64,000 bases of DNA, from positions 124,001 through 188,000 of the forward strand of contig JAMKCH010014212.1 of the NCBI GenBank assembly GCA_023653785.1. Reading direction: 5' to 3'. Under the pieces are notes generated by a model. It had not been told where the DNA came from. It searched no databases and saw only the letters and a program-made list of their open reading frames with translations. Within the stretch, counting starts at the first letter, position 1. Each line of letters starts with the position of its first letter. The position numbers and the translations under genes were made by a program. The DNA is from Ophioderma brevispina. Lineage: Eukaryota > Echinodermata > Ophiuroidea > Amphilepidida > Ophiodermatidae. Of this stretch, positions 1 through 11,539 are shown piece by piece.

Positions 1-760
1 AAGACCTGTGATTTGGATTTGGGACCGTTGCCGGTGTGGCAGGAGATATTGTCCCGTCGCATAGCCGGGGACACTAAGTTCTGGTTTTAATAGTCCGGGG
101 GAAGTGCAAAGCTATGAAACTATAGTCCCCGGACTATGATTTATAGGGATGTTAGTCCTACAAGTGGGAATGAAGTCGAAGAGGACACAGGCCCTAGGGA
201 ATAATATCCAAGTCCGATTATGGACCCAGTCCTTAGGAATTAGTGCCATTTCGAAGAAGGACTAGTAGTCTCTAGCGATTAATGGCCTGTCAGGGGTGGA
301 AGTATAAGATCCTTAGGGATTAGGGTCTAATTTCGACATGGACTAATACTCATTAGGAATTATTGACCACTGTCTGAGGTAGGCAGACTTTAGTCCTTAG
401 AATAATGCCCTGCCAGAAGTGGAATGCAACTTCTTAGGGATCGGTGTCCGATTCCGACGGGGACTGCAAGTCATTGGGAATGATTTTTTCTGGCAGGTTT
501 GTATTGGGGCGGACTCTCATTTCTTAGGATTTAATGCCCTGACAGAGGTGGACTATATTTCCTTAGGGATTACCGTCCATGTCTTGCGTGGACTACAATT
601 CCTAAGAAAGTAGTTTTCCAAGTCCAAGGTGGAATATCGATCCTTAGGAATTAATGTCCAAGCCCGAAGTGGACGGACTACCAGTGCTTAGGAATTATTG
701 TCCATGTCCTAGGTACACTCGTTCCTTAGGAATGTGTGTCCAAGTCCGAAGAATGTTCGA
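1..760. repeat. Degenerate minisatellite, about 40-bp unit
   Basis: A motif close to TCCTTAGGAATTAATGTCC, followed by AAGTCCGAAGTGGAC-like sequence, recurs roughly every 38-44 bp (for example near 222, 311, 395, 433, 520, 561, 642, 686 and 724). The copies are strongly diverged and no long frame persists, so I read it as an old tandem array and not a gene. Similar GGACTATAGTCC / CCTAGGGACAGGGG wording returns at 7.06-7.48 kb. The array is probably cut by the left edge of the window. Confidence 0.7.
30..54 (-). repeat. Short dispersed repeat shared with 34.66 kb
   Basis: Read on the minus strand, these 25 bases match 34664-34688 (plus strand) at 24 of 25 positions (core ATCTCCTGCCACACCGGC). 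GGACTATATCTCC also occurs near 7450. This suggests a dispersed element end; no termini could be defined. Confidence 0.6.
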
Positions 761-970
761 AGAATTATATTGAGAAATGAACCTGCTCTTGATAAACACT
801 AACATGCATAGGATTTGTAGCCCTAAAATAATAACCGAGTACAACTTATGAATGACACATAAGCATAAAATTGATAGGTTTTGTTTTCTCTATTTCTTTC
901 CATGAAATCTCCCCTATGTAAATTGTGACATTAAATTTTCAAATACACTTGGTGACCTAAAAGGCTTGTA

Positions 971-1819
971 CAGGGTGAGTCAAAAAAACTTGACCCTGGT
1001 TGTGTCCGCCATTTTGAATTTTTAAGTAAAATTTATCTAACGTGTTTGGTATCATCTGAAAGCTTAGATCATTACCTTTAATTTGCTGCAAATATTATTC
1101 ATATCGGTTACGTATAGGCCGAGCTACACCCGTTTGAATCAAGTAGTAGGTTTTGCGCTCTGTCCACGGATTCACATTCAAATGAACGGCGTTCAGCGAA
1201 GCAAATCAGTGTCCAGAAGAAAATCATGCTATTTATTGACTGCAGAATAAATGTGAGGCTATTTAACCCCACAAAATTCAGTTACAATTCACCATCGATG
1301 CCCTCTTACGTTTCTACGTCCTCGTCACTCATAAAAATCATTTGAAAAATAAATTTACTTGATACATGTATCAGTTTCTGGAGGAGTTGAATGAATCGTA
1401 CCATATGAAGGAACAGGCATCCCCGCATACTCATATGACAAACTTTTGAGGTTTAAAAATCAAAAAATAAAAAAAGTAAAACATTTTTAAAATAAAACTA
1501 CCATTATCACTGTTTTTTAACCCCTTTAAAACCACTTTACTTTCCATACGTATAGACAACCCTTATCACATCATTTTGGAGTCATTTGCTTAGTTGGACT
1601 CCGTGCATTTAAATAGAATCCGTGGAATAGAGGAAAATCTGACTACTTGATTCAACGACTGTACCGCGGTCTATACACAACCGATTGGCATTATCTCTGC
1701 TCAGTCAATTAAGATAATGAAATAAAGGCTTTCCGATTATACCACATTGGCTAGATATATATTTATTTACAAATTCAAATGACTGACACAATCAGGGTCA
1801 ATTTTTTTTGACTCACCTG
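971..1819. mobile_element. MITE family A, copy 1 (TA-flanked, Tc1/mariner-type ends)
   Basis: An 849-bp element flanked by TA on both sides (969-970 and 1820-1821). The left end reads CAGGGTGAGTCAAAAAAAC. The right end on the other strand reads CAGGTGAGTCAAAAAAAATT. Inverted homology continues inward for roughly 230 bp (GACCCTGNTTGTGTC, then TATCTA, AAAGC and TATAGRCCG blocks). There is no transposase frame, so it is non-autonomous. A second copy lies at 19374-20216. TA target duplication and these ends fit the Tc1/mariner superfamily. The Tc1-like transposon at 31.18 kb ends with related AGGGTGACTCA. Confidence 0.85.
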
Positions 1820-2054
1820 TAATATCATTATTTTCAGTGTCGGCGATTCCTGCCATGATTTCATTTGGGTTCATGAGGATTTCATCCATTCGTGAATAAA
1901 GCGTCCCCCGAACATAATTGAAGCAGCGTTCTGATTGGTAGTAGTGCGTAATTATGTCCCCGCCTAACCCACCTGACCCCAAGATCCCCTTTGACCTCAC
2001 ATGTGTGAGAAGTTCCAAAGCTCGATCCTCCTTCCATTTTTCTTTAAAATCCAT
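1817..2054 (-). CDS. Candidate protein-coding exon of unknown gene, abutting MITE A
   Basis: An open frame starts at ATG 2052-2054 (minus) and reads about 79 codons with a balanced, protein-like composition (begins MDFKEKWKEDRALELL, later HYYQSERCFNYVRGTLYSR, then MDEILMNPNEIMAGIADTEN). I do not recognise the protein. The frame runs into the right end of MITE A exactly where the element end creates ACAG|GTGAGT, a consensus 5' splice donor, so the exon would end at 1817. Upstream of the ATG a TTTTCAG acceptor-like sequence lies near 2078-2084 (minus), and an in-frame TAG about 15 codons before the ATG closes the frame. It could instead be a piece of a transposon ORF or chance. No other exon could be linked to it. 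Confidence 0.35.
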
Positions 2055-2563
2055 TGAGTTATAGACGCTACTACCGTGACTGAAAATTACCCCCTAGATT
2101 GACATTTTACTGTCGAGTGTTGCCCTTGCTCAGTAATCTGAATCCTCCTTGCCTCCGTGTGCCTCCTCACTGTTAGTCTGTACACCCTAACAATATGAAT
2201 AGTAGAATTTTTTGTTGTTCCATAAGTTCAAAATTACTCCTGCATGACCTTTTGACCTCCAATGTGCGGTTACATATGGGGTCACTTATATCCAAATAAG
2301 TCAAAAGGTAAAATATTTGGAACTATAAAATATTATTAATATAATATTACCTTAGATTGACACTTAGGGGAAATTTGGATTATTCAGTAGGCTATAATGA
2401 ATTAATATTCGTTCCTTTTTTTAAGTGATTATTTTTAATTTGCATACATTAATATTCATATCCCTTGACGGAATAAAGGCGCAAACAAAGAAAACGGTAA
2501 GTGGAAACGAAATTTTCCCCTAACGTATTATTAGTGAATAAGAAGGGCGAATTTCCCCCCACC

Positions 2564-3262
2564 CACACATATCTTATACTACCTACACTACTACTAACTA
2601 TCTACGACTTACTACTACACTATACTAACTACCACTAAAAAAAAACCTAAAACTAAAAACTACTATACTACTATACTACTACTAATATACTACTACTACT
2701 ACGTACGACAACATAATACTAACACTACTCTACTACTACATTACTACTACATTACCTACTACATTTTACTACTAACTACTACATTAGACTACTATAACTA
2801 TACTACTCTCTACTACTACATAATCTACCTACACTACTACACATACTACTCCTACTACTTACATTCTACTACTACACAATACTACTACTCCCCGGCTTAC
2901 TACTACTACTACTACTACATTCTACTACATAGGCCCTACTACTACTACATAATTAGTACTACATACTACTACTTCCTACTACACTCAAACTACCACTACT
3001 ACTACTTCATCTACTACTTCTACCTACACTACATATTACACTACATACTACAACTACTACTACTGCGACATACATAATCCATACTACTACCAACTGACTA
3101 CTACATACTACTACAACATACTCTATCATACTATACTTCACATACCACTACTACAATATTACTACGACATACTACAACTACACACTACTACTACTAACAT
3201 ACGACTACTACTAAATCTACAACAATACTTCTACTACCTACTACTACTACATTCTACTACAC
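2564..3262. repeat. Degenerate (TAC)n / (CTA)n trinucleotide tract
   Basis: About 700 bp made almost entirely of CTA/TAC triplets with interruptions (ACTACTACTACT, ATACTACTACTACTACG and similar). Long perfect runs are absent, suggesting an old expanded microsatellite. No gene is visible in it. Confidence 0.9.
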
Positions 3263-5470
3263 ATATGCCCTGGGAGCTAGGCAGACATTGTAACACATCT
3301 CAAGTGCAAATGTTTGAGTGATTTAAATATGTTGACAAAGCCCTGACAGGAGCCCCTGAAACGCGCGATCTTAGTGCTGCAATAATGCCTAAGGAGAGGG
3401 GCCAAGACATTATGTGTCCTAACCATAAGGATTCATAAAAGGTATAGTTTTGTACTATCTAACCGCCTAAAGTTGTTTCAGATTTATAATCTAAATACAG
3501 CAAAATCAAGAAAGGGTAAATTTCAGTTGGACAGGGGTCAATTTGGAAGTTGAGGGAAAACGTCTTAATTTATTGCATCACATATCCAATTTATCCTAAC
3601 CTGCTACACCGGCTATAATAATAATAAGAATGTTTAATATAATAAAATAAGATCAACCATGGTAGTGAAATTAAACCATTACTCAAAAGCTGAATTGGCT
3701 CACCTTGAGAGCTTTCAGAGAGTACACTTCTCCTTGTTCACCTCTATTAGTAGATGGTATTGATAATGATAAACATAATGTAAATCATTTGTTTTAGCAT
3801 ATTTAACATATAGGATAGTTGGGCCCATATATCTCACGATGAACAAGTAGGTACTTGCCACATTGAGTCGATGACTTTCAGAGAAAATGCTTAAAATTGC
3901 TAATACAATCCTTGTCCCAGAAAATTTCCAGATATATGCTAATTGGCACACTACATGTTTAATTTTGTTTTATGTTCTATTTACTCTTTTGTGAATTATA
4001 GTTATATAGTGAATTAAATTAAATATACACATCAAATTAAAAAGTACTGTTTTTGTTAGGGGAAAGCGGATTTTCTCGCATCGTTTTGTTTTCACAATTT
4101 TGGATTTTTTTTAAAGGAAATTTGATAAAATTATAAAATCCTTGCTGGTTTTGGGAATTTCGTTTTATGTGTAAATAAGTATGTGGGAAGCAAAATTGGC
4201 ATACAATTTCTAATTTTAGCTTCGAAAAACTGATCTTTGATGTAGGCCTTTCCGCTGGATAGGCCTACATCTATGTCTCTACTAAAACATCTGAAATCTG
4301 CATCTGTATTTTACCTGAAATCCCATAAATGTGAAGAAAATTAATTACTTATTACTGCTACTGCTACTACAAATAGTGTGAAAGATAGTAACACAAAATA
4401 ATTAATAATACATATTGCGAGGGAAAAAAAAAACCCCAAAACATAATAAAGAGTTTATGAAAGCCATTATAAACATCACGAACGTAAAATACATTAATGA
4501 CCAGAATCTGCAAAATATGGTTATTTTGTTTTAACATTTAACACTAGATTTAGTGTGTGTCATTATAACGACCTTCGAGTGTACAAGTGGGTTACACCAA
4601 CATAGTCAATTGCATCATAGAAAACACCAATCCAGAACAAATAACTAAAAAATTATAAATGTCAGTTCACCTATTAATTGTATTTAGAGTTTTATTTAAG
4701 AATTTATTTGATCATTTAATTGAAAATATATAAAAAACACTGAAAAACACAATTTTAGGGATGTAGTTTTTCCAAATAACACCAATAAAATTGACCTAAT
4801 TTTTCTTGTTTTTGATTAATTGGGAGTTATGTAGAAATATGACAAGACAGTCTTCATATATCACCTGGCACTAATCCAACTACAACGTACGTGCATGAAT
4901 TAAGAGAATTATTTGCTATTGCCGCACAAGAATGTCCGTAAAAATGCCAATATTTTTCTTTTCACGACGATACTTTCCTTTGCAGTGTCTGGCAAGGAAG
5001 GCTCGGTGAAACGTTCCCGAAAAGGGATCATTCTAATTACCAAATATAGTAACTTAGCTCACCTTTAGTCTATTCGAAAGAATACTTTGGGTGTTATGTT
5101 ATTTGAACTTATTCAGAATGCATTTTCGACCAAACTGCACATGCAGTTTTCGTATACGGTTCACATAAACGTATGATTAGTTATAGGCCTACACACATAC
5201 GGTGTGCCATAATTGGCATAGAAACATAGGCCATATATATTTCTATTTTTACAACTAAATTTCCAATTTCCCATTCCATTCATTATTCCATAAAAAATAA
5301 AGCAATGACATCAAACACACAAAAACAAACTCATGGAGGAGTGGCAGATACCCCTTACTGCCTGATAATCACTCAACCACTTAAAAATACAAAGACAATA
5401 AATACCAAAATGGAAACTGGAGTGGAAAGAAATCTATCAAAGAGGAATCCCAGAAATTGGGAGAAATAAT
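3263..5470. other. AT-rich non-coding stretch
   Basis: No gene is recognised. It contains a dispersed repeat segment near 3420-3560 (listed separately). A small hairpin at 4239-4271 has GATGTAGGCCT and its complement AGGCCTACATC facing each other across 11 bp. Short frames on either strand have no recognisable domain. Confidence 0.5.
3420..3560 (-). repeat. Dispersed repeat, also at 27.55 kb (plus)
   Basis: Reverse-complemented, this stretch follows the order seen at 27545-27665: CCTGT(C/A)CAACTGAAA, then GATTTTTGCTGTTTTTAG-like sequence, then GATAGTACAAACTATACC, then GAATCCTTATG. Diverged but collinear over about 130 bp. The 62.64-62.83 kb segment shares the CAAACTATACCTTTTT word. Element class unknown. 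Confidence 0.6.
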
Positions 5471-5471
5471 A

Positions 5472-5850
5472 GCAGAGATTTATATAGCGCCTATGCTATT
5501 GGCCTCTAAGGCTTTCACAAATGGTCGCTGATCACTGTGGCCCAGCTATACCATAAACCATTTAGCATCATTTTCTCAAGGGATGCAGCAGATCGGAATC
5601 AGCGCTTTTCCTTATCAGCAAACCTACATCGAGATAAAACATCGCAGCCGGGACCAGCTTCCCAATATCGCATGGGTAAATCGGAACAACCAAGCGGTTA
5701 ATTCTTGTCCAAGGAAATTACAAGATATCTGAATCTCACAGGGCTCGACCGCACGCCTATACGCATGATTGAATGCGACCACTGGAGTCGAGCGCTGACT
5801 GATTTGAGCTATCTTGTCACATAATGTGTGGTGAAGATACCTCAAGAGGA
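5472..5850. repeat. Dispersed SINE-like repeat (TTTATATAGCGCC type)
   Basis: Begins with AGATTTATATAGCGCCTATG and carries TTGTCCAAGGAAATTACAAG and a GAATCTCACAGGG segment. This word order resembles a common dispersed repeat type of marine invertebrate genomes. That link is from memory of the pattern and was not searched. The 73-codon minus-strand frame across it (5624-5845) is best seen as incidental. Confidence 0.45.
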
Positions 5851-6339
5851 CTTTCCTATTACATAATTCACGTTCCGTCTTTTGTACCCGCCCTTTTACC
5901 CAAAAAAATAATAAATTATTTATTTAATTTGAAATTTACCTTAAATAGCCATATAAATATTCGGCAACACTTACTCAGTACAAATCACCGTTGAGTGTTT
6001 TAAAGCTGACTTTAAGCCACACTATTAGATAGATTGAAGTCATGAATATTTCTAATAATATTTTGCTACGCTTAAAATTCGTTATTGTACGTGGGTCTTC
6101 AACCAATTACAATGACGTGGTTTATGTTGTACAGCAAGTAGAACCAAATTTTCAAAGTAATGCAAACATTGCCATTTAAGTTCCATTGATAAAAAGACTC
6201 ACAACTGTGACATTTGTTAATCTATTACTCTAACCGCCCCACTCACTTGGTTCATTTCATCATAGTTTGAATTCAATCGAGCTCGAGCATGTTCGTTTCC
6301 TTTTTTCCTTCTTTTTCTATTTGTGTGATTTATAATGGC

Positions 6340-6535
6340 ATGTGTCTTGTTGTTGTTGTTTTGTGTGTGTGGGCGTGGGGGTGTGTGATGTGTGTGCGAT
6401 GTGTGTATGTGTGTGCATGGGCGAGCAGTGGTGCGTACATGCGTGCGTGCGTGTGTGTGTGTGTTTGTGTGTGTGTGTGCGTGTGGCCTGTGTGGGTGAT
6501 GTGGGTATGTGTGTGCAGCGCGCAGGTGAGTGTGG
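6340..6535. repeat. (GT)n-rich microsatellite
   Basis: Nearly 200 bp of GT-rich sequence with TGCG interruptions, including GTGCGTGCGTGCGTGTGTGT-type runs around 6440-6480. The His/Thr-rich or Val/Cys-rich frames across it are products of the repeat. Confidence 0.9.
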
Positions 6536-6909
6536 TGGTTCACTTTATAAAATCATCAATCTACAAAAAATACATTGAGTACAAAACTCTACAAAATACA
6601 CAAATAGAACACAAGCTATACCATTTTGTGAGATTTTGTGAGATTCAATGGGGTACGGGTTTAGTAATTCATTGCACATGCTACTTGAAATTAATTATTG
6701 AGGTATGAGGTACGATCGTAGCACCGAAGTGAAATTTAAAAAAAAAAATCTGATGTGTACCCTGAAAATGTTGGGTCTTTCCGGACAATGAAAGTGGAAT
6801 ATTGTCCGGTGTACAATCATAACTAGGGATAGTGATCCGCAGACCATACCGCAAATTCTAAAATTTTAAACCTGGCAATTCAACAAAACAAATTAAAATA
6901 AAACATACT

Positions 6910-6980
6910 CTACTTGGACTCGAACCTGGTCCATTCACATCGTAAGTCAGAGAGACCCTTCCGGCTAGACCACGAGGCGG
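6910..6980 (-). repeat. tRNA-derived SINE head (degenerate tRNA-like)
   Basis: On the minus strand CCTCGTGGTCTAGCCGG fits a pol III A box. GGTTCGAGTCC, about 45 bases downstream, fits the B box. The loop CTTACGA would carry a UAC (Val-like) anticodon, but the anticodon and T stems are only partly paired and no acceptor stem closes. This is a SINE head or dead tRNA copy, not a working tRNA gene. Confidence 0.6.
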
Positions 6981-7059
6981 TTGATGACAGCTTCGCGTTT
7001 TTATACCCTTATTCACACTTTATTAACATCTGGATTCATTCCTACCTATTGTGTCATAC

Positions 7060-7480
7060 CGAGATAGGACTAAAGTAGCGGAGGACAATGGTACTTTCAC
7101 TGGTGTAAAGGACTATAGTCCGATTAGAAACTTAGTCCGGTTAAACTACATAAAAACATAGAAACGAATATTGAAGTGAGGACTACTATTTCTAGAGAGA
7201 GGGGTCCACGAGGTGAAGACTATTGAACAATGGAAGCCATGGTCGGGGAGAAAATTAGCCACATTTAAGCAAGGACTGTTATTCTAGGAAAACAGGGGCC
7301 CCCAAGGGTGAAGACTCTGACCCTAGAAGCCATGGTCAGGAGGACCGCTGGTTCTGTAGTCGGTTAGGATTTGTTCCTAGGGACAGGGGTACCGAAGGCC
7401 CATGGTCCCTAGGAACCACATACCCCCGGGCTATATCTCCAGGGGGACTATATCTCCTTCACAGGGACAACGAATCCTAT
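7060..7480. repeat. Degenerate repeat related to the 1-760 array
   Basis: GGACTATAGTCC, GGTCCACGAGGTGAAGACTAT, CCCAAGGGTGAAGACTCTGA and CCTAGGGACAGGGG recur with AAGCCATGGTC (twice) at irregular spacing. The end carries two GGRCTATATCTCC words shared with 34.66 kb. Probably the same family as the left-edge array. Confidence 0.45.
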
Positions 7481-7892
7481 TTACGTGGCACTTTACTGCG
7501 AATTTGAACTGGTGTTCGTCTCCTGCCCTACATCATTCAATCAGTTTATCATTGAAGAATTTAAACCATCATGTGGAGCTCCGTATCAAGACCAAAGAAT
7601 ACAAATAATTGTCCACATTGTAGTAGTAAGACCTTTATAGGCTATGTTGTTCTTCAATCGTCTAGTTATCAGAGTTAAGGTAGAAAGTGTAAACCAAAAA
7701 AAACATTATGTAAGTGTTAACATTTTTAAATTACTCACAATCACTCTCGAAGTCACTCATCAAATTACCAGCAAATGTAAGTGTTAGAATATTACTTCGA
7801 TGTGCTCTTACTCAATTTATTTTCAAAACTTGCAATATGATTAATGTTCTTTTAAAATAGTGCAGAGACTCCTTGAAATTCATTATACCTCC

Positions 7893-8395
7893 AAGAGCTC
7901 TTACTTTCAAGCCTTAAGCTATATCGACAGACCAATATTATATGCTTAAGGACTGCAACATGAGCTTAGCCTCTAGCGCAATTAAATAAACACAGTAATC
8001 GAAACGAACGAAGCAAACTTTAACAACGCCATTTATGAACCTTGATATTTGCTTATGTCTCTGTTTTTGTACATTAAAACGGACTTTTATTGCATGGATG
8101 AAAATGATACTTGCAAGCTTACTTAAAATAGGATAAAGAGAATAATAGCAAGTCGAAATGACAAACATACATACGGAAAATGTCACGTATCATATATCAA
8201 GGTATTTTAGTACATTATTCGGACTAAAGGTACATTAAAACTAAATTAACACCTTTATTTTAATTTACGATTACTAGATATTGTCAAAAAGTCTAATTTC
8301 TAAAATTGAAGTGTTTTTTCACAATCCCTTTTGGTGTAAAGAACAAAAGTATTTCCTTGTATCGCAAAGTCCCATAAGCCGCTATGTAAAATTCA
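7893..8395 (+). repeat. Direct duplication, copy 1 (about 0.5 kb)
   Basis: Collinear with 9632-10118. The first shared block is CGACAGACCAATAT, and the second is GGACTGCAACATGAGCTTAG followed by CCTCTAGCGCAATTAAAT. GAACCTTGATATTTGCTTAT and CATACGGAAAATGTCA are also shared, and the homology runs to CCRCTATGTRAAATT. The copies differ by many substitutions and indels. No gene is recognised. Confidence 0.8.
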
Positions 8396-8967
8396 CGCAA
8401 TTCGAAAAACAGCGGTTGTTCTTGCCAGTCTCATCTTTGGGAGCTTTTGACCTCAGGGGTTGACATCGCCATCCCAGTCAACCACAGCTGTTTGACCCCA
8501 TGCGTATCGTCTCTTTTATTTTTAAAGCAATTGTAAGCAGTGGCGACACAATTTGGACAACCGATATAAGCAGAAACACGCAAAAATCCTCTGCAAAAAT
8601 CAGAAAAATCTCTATGCGGGAATCTTGCCATATAGGCCTACAAAGGTCATGATTTGTATGTTATAGCGCCCTCAATTTGCCCATTCTCCATAGACATGTT
8701 AAACTAGATTTTAAAGAAAAATCATATTTGGCCGCAATGAAATTTCGTAAAATTTACACAGGATGAAGTCAGTGATACACATAATCCAAATCCAGTTGTC
8801 AAAAGTGTGTAGCCGTTAATATTTTTTGTTTAATTCTGGTTTAGTCATAATAAATTAGACTTTCAAACAGCTGTGCTCCATTGGATTAACATGCAAGTGG
8901 TGAGATATTTATGTTGAAAACAGTTCAACCATGGCTCAACGAAGAGGTTCGTGTGATCGAAGTGCTC

Positions 8968-8990
8968 TGTGTGTGTGTGTGTGTGTGTTG
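8968..8990. repeat. (GT)n microsatellite
   Basis: A run of about ten GT dinucleotides just upstream of the tRNA-like SINE. Confidence 0.9.
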
Positions 8991-9043
8991 TTTACCCTGA
9001 CCGCCTATCCATGAGTATCATACCGAATCTCTATTTATCAGGG

Positions 9044-9290
9044 ACGGTCTGTACAACTCAGTGGTAGAGGGGTTGGTACATTTTGTGATCCCACTTTATC
9101 TGCTCCCAGTTGAATTCAGCAGCCTTGAAGGAATAAAGTACAGTATTCCCTGCACTTTATTCCGTCAAGGCTGCTGAATTCAACTGGGAGCAGACAAAGT
9201 GGGGTCACAAAATGTACCAACCCGTGGTAGAGCACTCGCCAAGGAAAGCGAAAGGTCCGGGTTTCGAGTCCCCGTAGAGGCACATGCATC
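9044..9290 (+). repeat. tRNA-like SINE, split by a 154-bp foldback element
   Basis: Removing 9070-9223 and one copy of the 9-bp duplication restores ACTCAGTGGTAGAGCACTCG (A-box arm), a short degenerate anticodon arm, and GGTCCGGGTTTCGAGTCCCC (B box; T loop has one extra base). A GC-containing tail follows (CATGCATCCGAGATTTTTCT). This is a tRNA-derived SINE or pseudo-tRNA. The insertion falls exactly in the A box, so the present copy should lack its internal promoter. Confidence 0.7.
9070..9223. mobile_element. Foldback MITE with 9-bp target duplication
   Basis: Ends GGGTTGGTACATTTTGTGA and its perfect complement TCACAAAATGTACCAACCC. Pairing continues almost without break through GTTGAATTCAGCAGCCTTGA to a small central loop (around CAGTATTCCCTG), so nearly the whole 154 bp is one hairpin. 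Flanked by GTGGTAGAG at 9061-9069 and 9224-9232. A 9-bp duplication and GG-type ends suggest a Mutator-like origin. It has no coding capacity. Confidence 0.9.
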
Positions 9291-9631
9291 CGAGATTTTT
9301 CTCAGATGTGTGCGCCTGTGCATGCTATAATTGTTCTAGTGCGCGATGCGTGTTTCTTTTTCAGCCTTATTGATTAGTTTAATGTTAAGAAATATGAAGT
9401 AAGCATCAATAATAATCTCGTGTACTAGTTTGTTTGCAGTGTATGAGCGTAAGCCTTATATAGCTTGTTAATTTATATAGTTAAATTGGAGTAGCCACCC
9501 TTTAAATGTAAAGAAATTGAATTCATGCCAATTCACATGTCCAGGATGCAGAGCATACTGGAAAATGTAAGTTGTAAGAAATTGGATTTGATGTTCTCTT
9601 GCTCTCCTTAAAAGTTATATTAACTTATCTA

Positions 9632-10118
9632 TAAGAGCTGTATTTTCGCCTTTAAGCTGTTTCGACAGACCAATATCTGCTTATGGACTGCAACATGAGC
9701 TTAGCCTCTAGCGCAATTAAATGACCACAGTAATCGCAGCGATCGAAGCAAACTTGATGAACCTTGATATTTGCTTATGTCTCTGTTTTTGGACATTAAA
9801 CCGGGCTAAAACGGATAGAAAATGACACTTGCAGGTTTACTTAAGATGCGATAAAAAGAGTTATGGCAAGTCAAAATGACAAAGATGCATACGGAAAATG
9901 TCAAATGTCAATGTAAAATGATTGATATTTTGATTTGAGCACATTATTGAGCACATATTTCTGATAATGGACAGGCTAAATGTAATTATTTTAATTTATC
10001 ACCTTTTAGTTTATGGTTCTTTGGATATTGTCGAAAAAAATATTATTTAATAGCCTTTTTTGATGTTATGAGCAAATGTTTGTCTTGCACTCTATCATAA
10101 GCCACTATGTGAAATTAA
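9632..10118 (+). repeat. Direct duplication, copy 2 (about 0.5 kb)
   Basis: Partner of 7893-8395, in the same orientation and about 1.74 kb away. The split SINE lies between the two copies. See the first copy for shared blocks. Confidence 0.8.
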
Positions 10119-10285
10119 AATAGAAAGAGGGAAGAAGGGAGGCTCCCCCAACCAACTTCAAGCCTGTCCCTCAGTTTCCCCGGTAAAATCCAACAAATTC
10201 CAAGATCGTCACTTTTGGGAGACAAATTGCGCTAATATTAAGATTTCTGCACTCTCTGAAAGTCGCTTCCCCACACATTCCCTAA

Positions 10286-10360
10286 ATGAAAAAAAAAAAA
10301 AAACACCATCATCATCATCGGCATTACCGTCATCATCATCATTTCGTCGTCATCCTAGAA
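10286..10360. repeat. Poly(A) followed by (CAT)n tract
   Basis: Fifteen or so A residues run into ACCATCATCATCATC and CGTCATCATCATCATTTCG. Simple sequence only. Confidence 0.85.
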
Positions 10361-10531
10361 ATTTTATTCCACTTATCAGCAATAGCATATGTACGATTTG
10401 TAACACCCTGCTTATCGGACATTTTTACAAGTGTAAAGCCGGAAAATGGTATATAATGGTTGTTTGTTTGTAGCAAATCAAAGTTGTCAGCCATTGTAGT
10501 CCAGCCGTAGAACCACAGACCTTGCATATAA

Positions 10532-10875
10532 CCTTGCAAAAGAGTCTGTACGAAATTTTTTAATGGTTTCTAGGACACATTGGCCTGCTGATTCCAAATC
10601 TTGATGATGCAACTTTGGAATCCTGGAGCATTTTGAGATAGGGGTAAATCAACAGGGGTCAAATTTCTAAATGTTTCATACATGTGTACACACCTTTTAC
10701 CCCGTGTGAAACATTTAAATTTCCCCTGTTAATTTACCCCTTTCCCTGTTAATTTACACCTTTCTCTATCTCAAAATGCTCAAGGATCACAAAATTGCAT
10801 CATCAAGATCTGGAATTAGCAGCTTAATGTTGCCCAGAAAGTATCGAAACATTTTGTACAGACTCTTTTGCAAGG
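10532..10875. mobile_element. Foldback element with long inverted arms
   Basis: CCTTGCAAAAGAGTCTGTAC at the left faces its exact complement GTACAGACTCTTTTGCAAGG at the right. Inverted homology continues inward (GATGATGCAA, GAGCATTTTGAGATAG, GGGGTAAAT, AAATGTTTCA) to a centre near 10685. The right arm has a duplicated TTAATTTACMCCTTTC block. No coding capacity; no clear target duplication. Confidence 0.85.
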
Positions 10876-11539
10876 TCATATAGATCTACCACAGGGCGGA
10901 ACTAACAAACAGTTATATCAGTCTTATGTTTATATCAAGCAATACTTTTTCATTTCAGACATCTTTAATTTTAGACATCTTTAACGAGGGTAACACCAAT
11001 CAGTAATCAAGTAGTACGGGCCCTCTGAAAACAGTTGGAGTTGGAAATTCAATTCCAGTGTAAGAATTTTTTAAAGATCTTACTTGATTTGTTTTGAGAT
11101 ATTGTTTCTCTGTTCATTGACTTAACTGCAGCCACCCAAGAATGTAAACGTATACATAAAGAAAAGCGTGAGGACTAATGAACCCATAAAACAGAGCGTT
11201 GTCACGTTTTGTGCACATTTTAAATTATATCTTGGTGACGCTCTGTTAATCCAACCTGATTTGCCTTACAGGTTTGTAAGATAATATTTTGTAGGTTTGT
11301 GTAATTTTCAAGAATGCACTGTTTATTTACAACTTGTACATGATTTGGATATTTGGCAAAAAAGTACACTATAACGTACGCGTCAATTGTCAAAAGATGG
11401 TGACCAAGCCTCTTTCAAAGCAACTCACTTAAATGAATCAAAATAGATTAGCGCAATACAGGTAATAATATAGAACTGTACCACCTTTAACTTGGACTTG
11501 ACAATATAATGAAATTGAGTACAACTGTTTTGCTCTTAA

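Noticed and set aside
2564..3262. Possible CRISPR-like or satellite array
   Set aside because: It is a degenerate trinucleotide tract without spacers or a fixed unit; a eukaryotic microsatellite is the simple reading.
6217..6708. Long overlapping frames on both strands (His/Thr-rich and Val/Cys-rich)
   Set aside because: They translate a (GT)n-rich microsatellite; composition alone explains the lack of stops.
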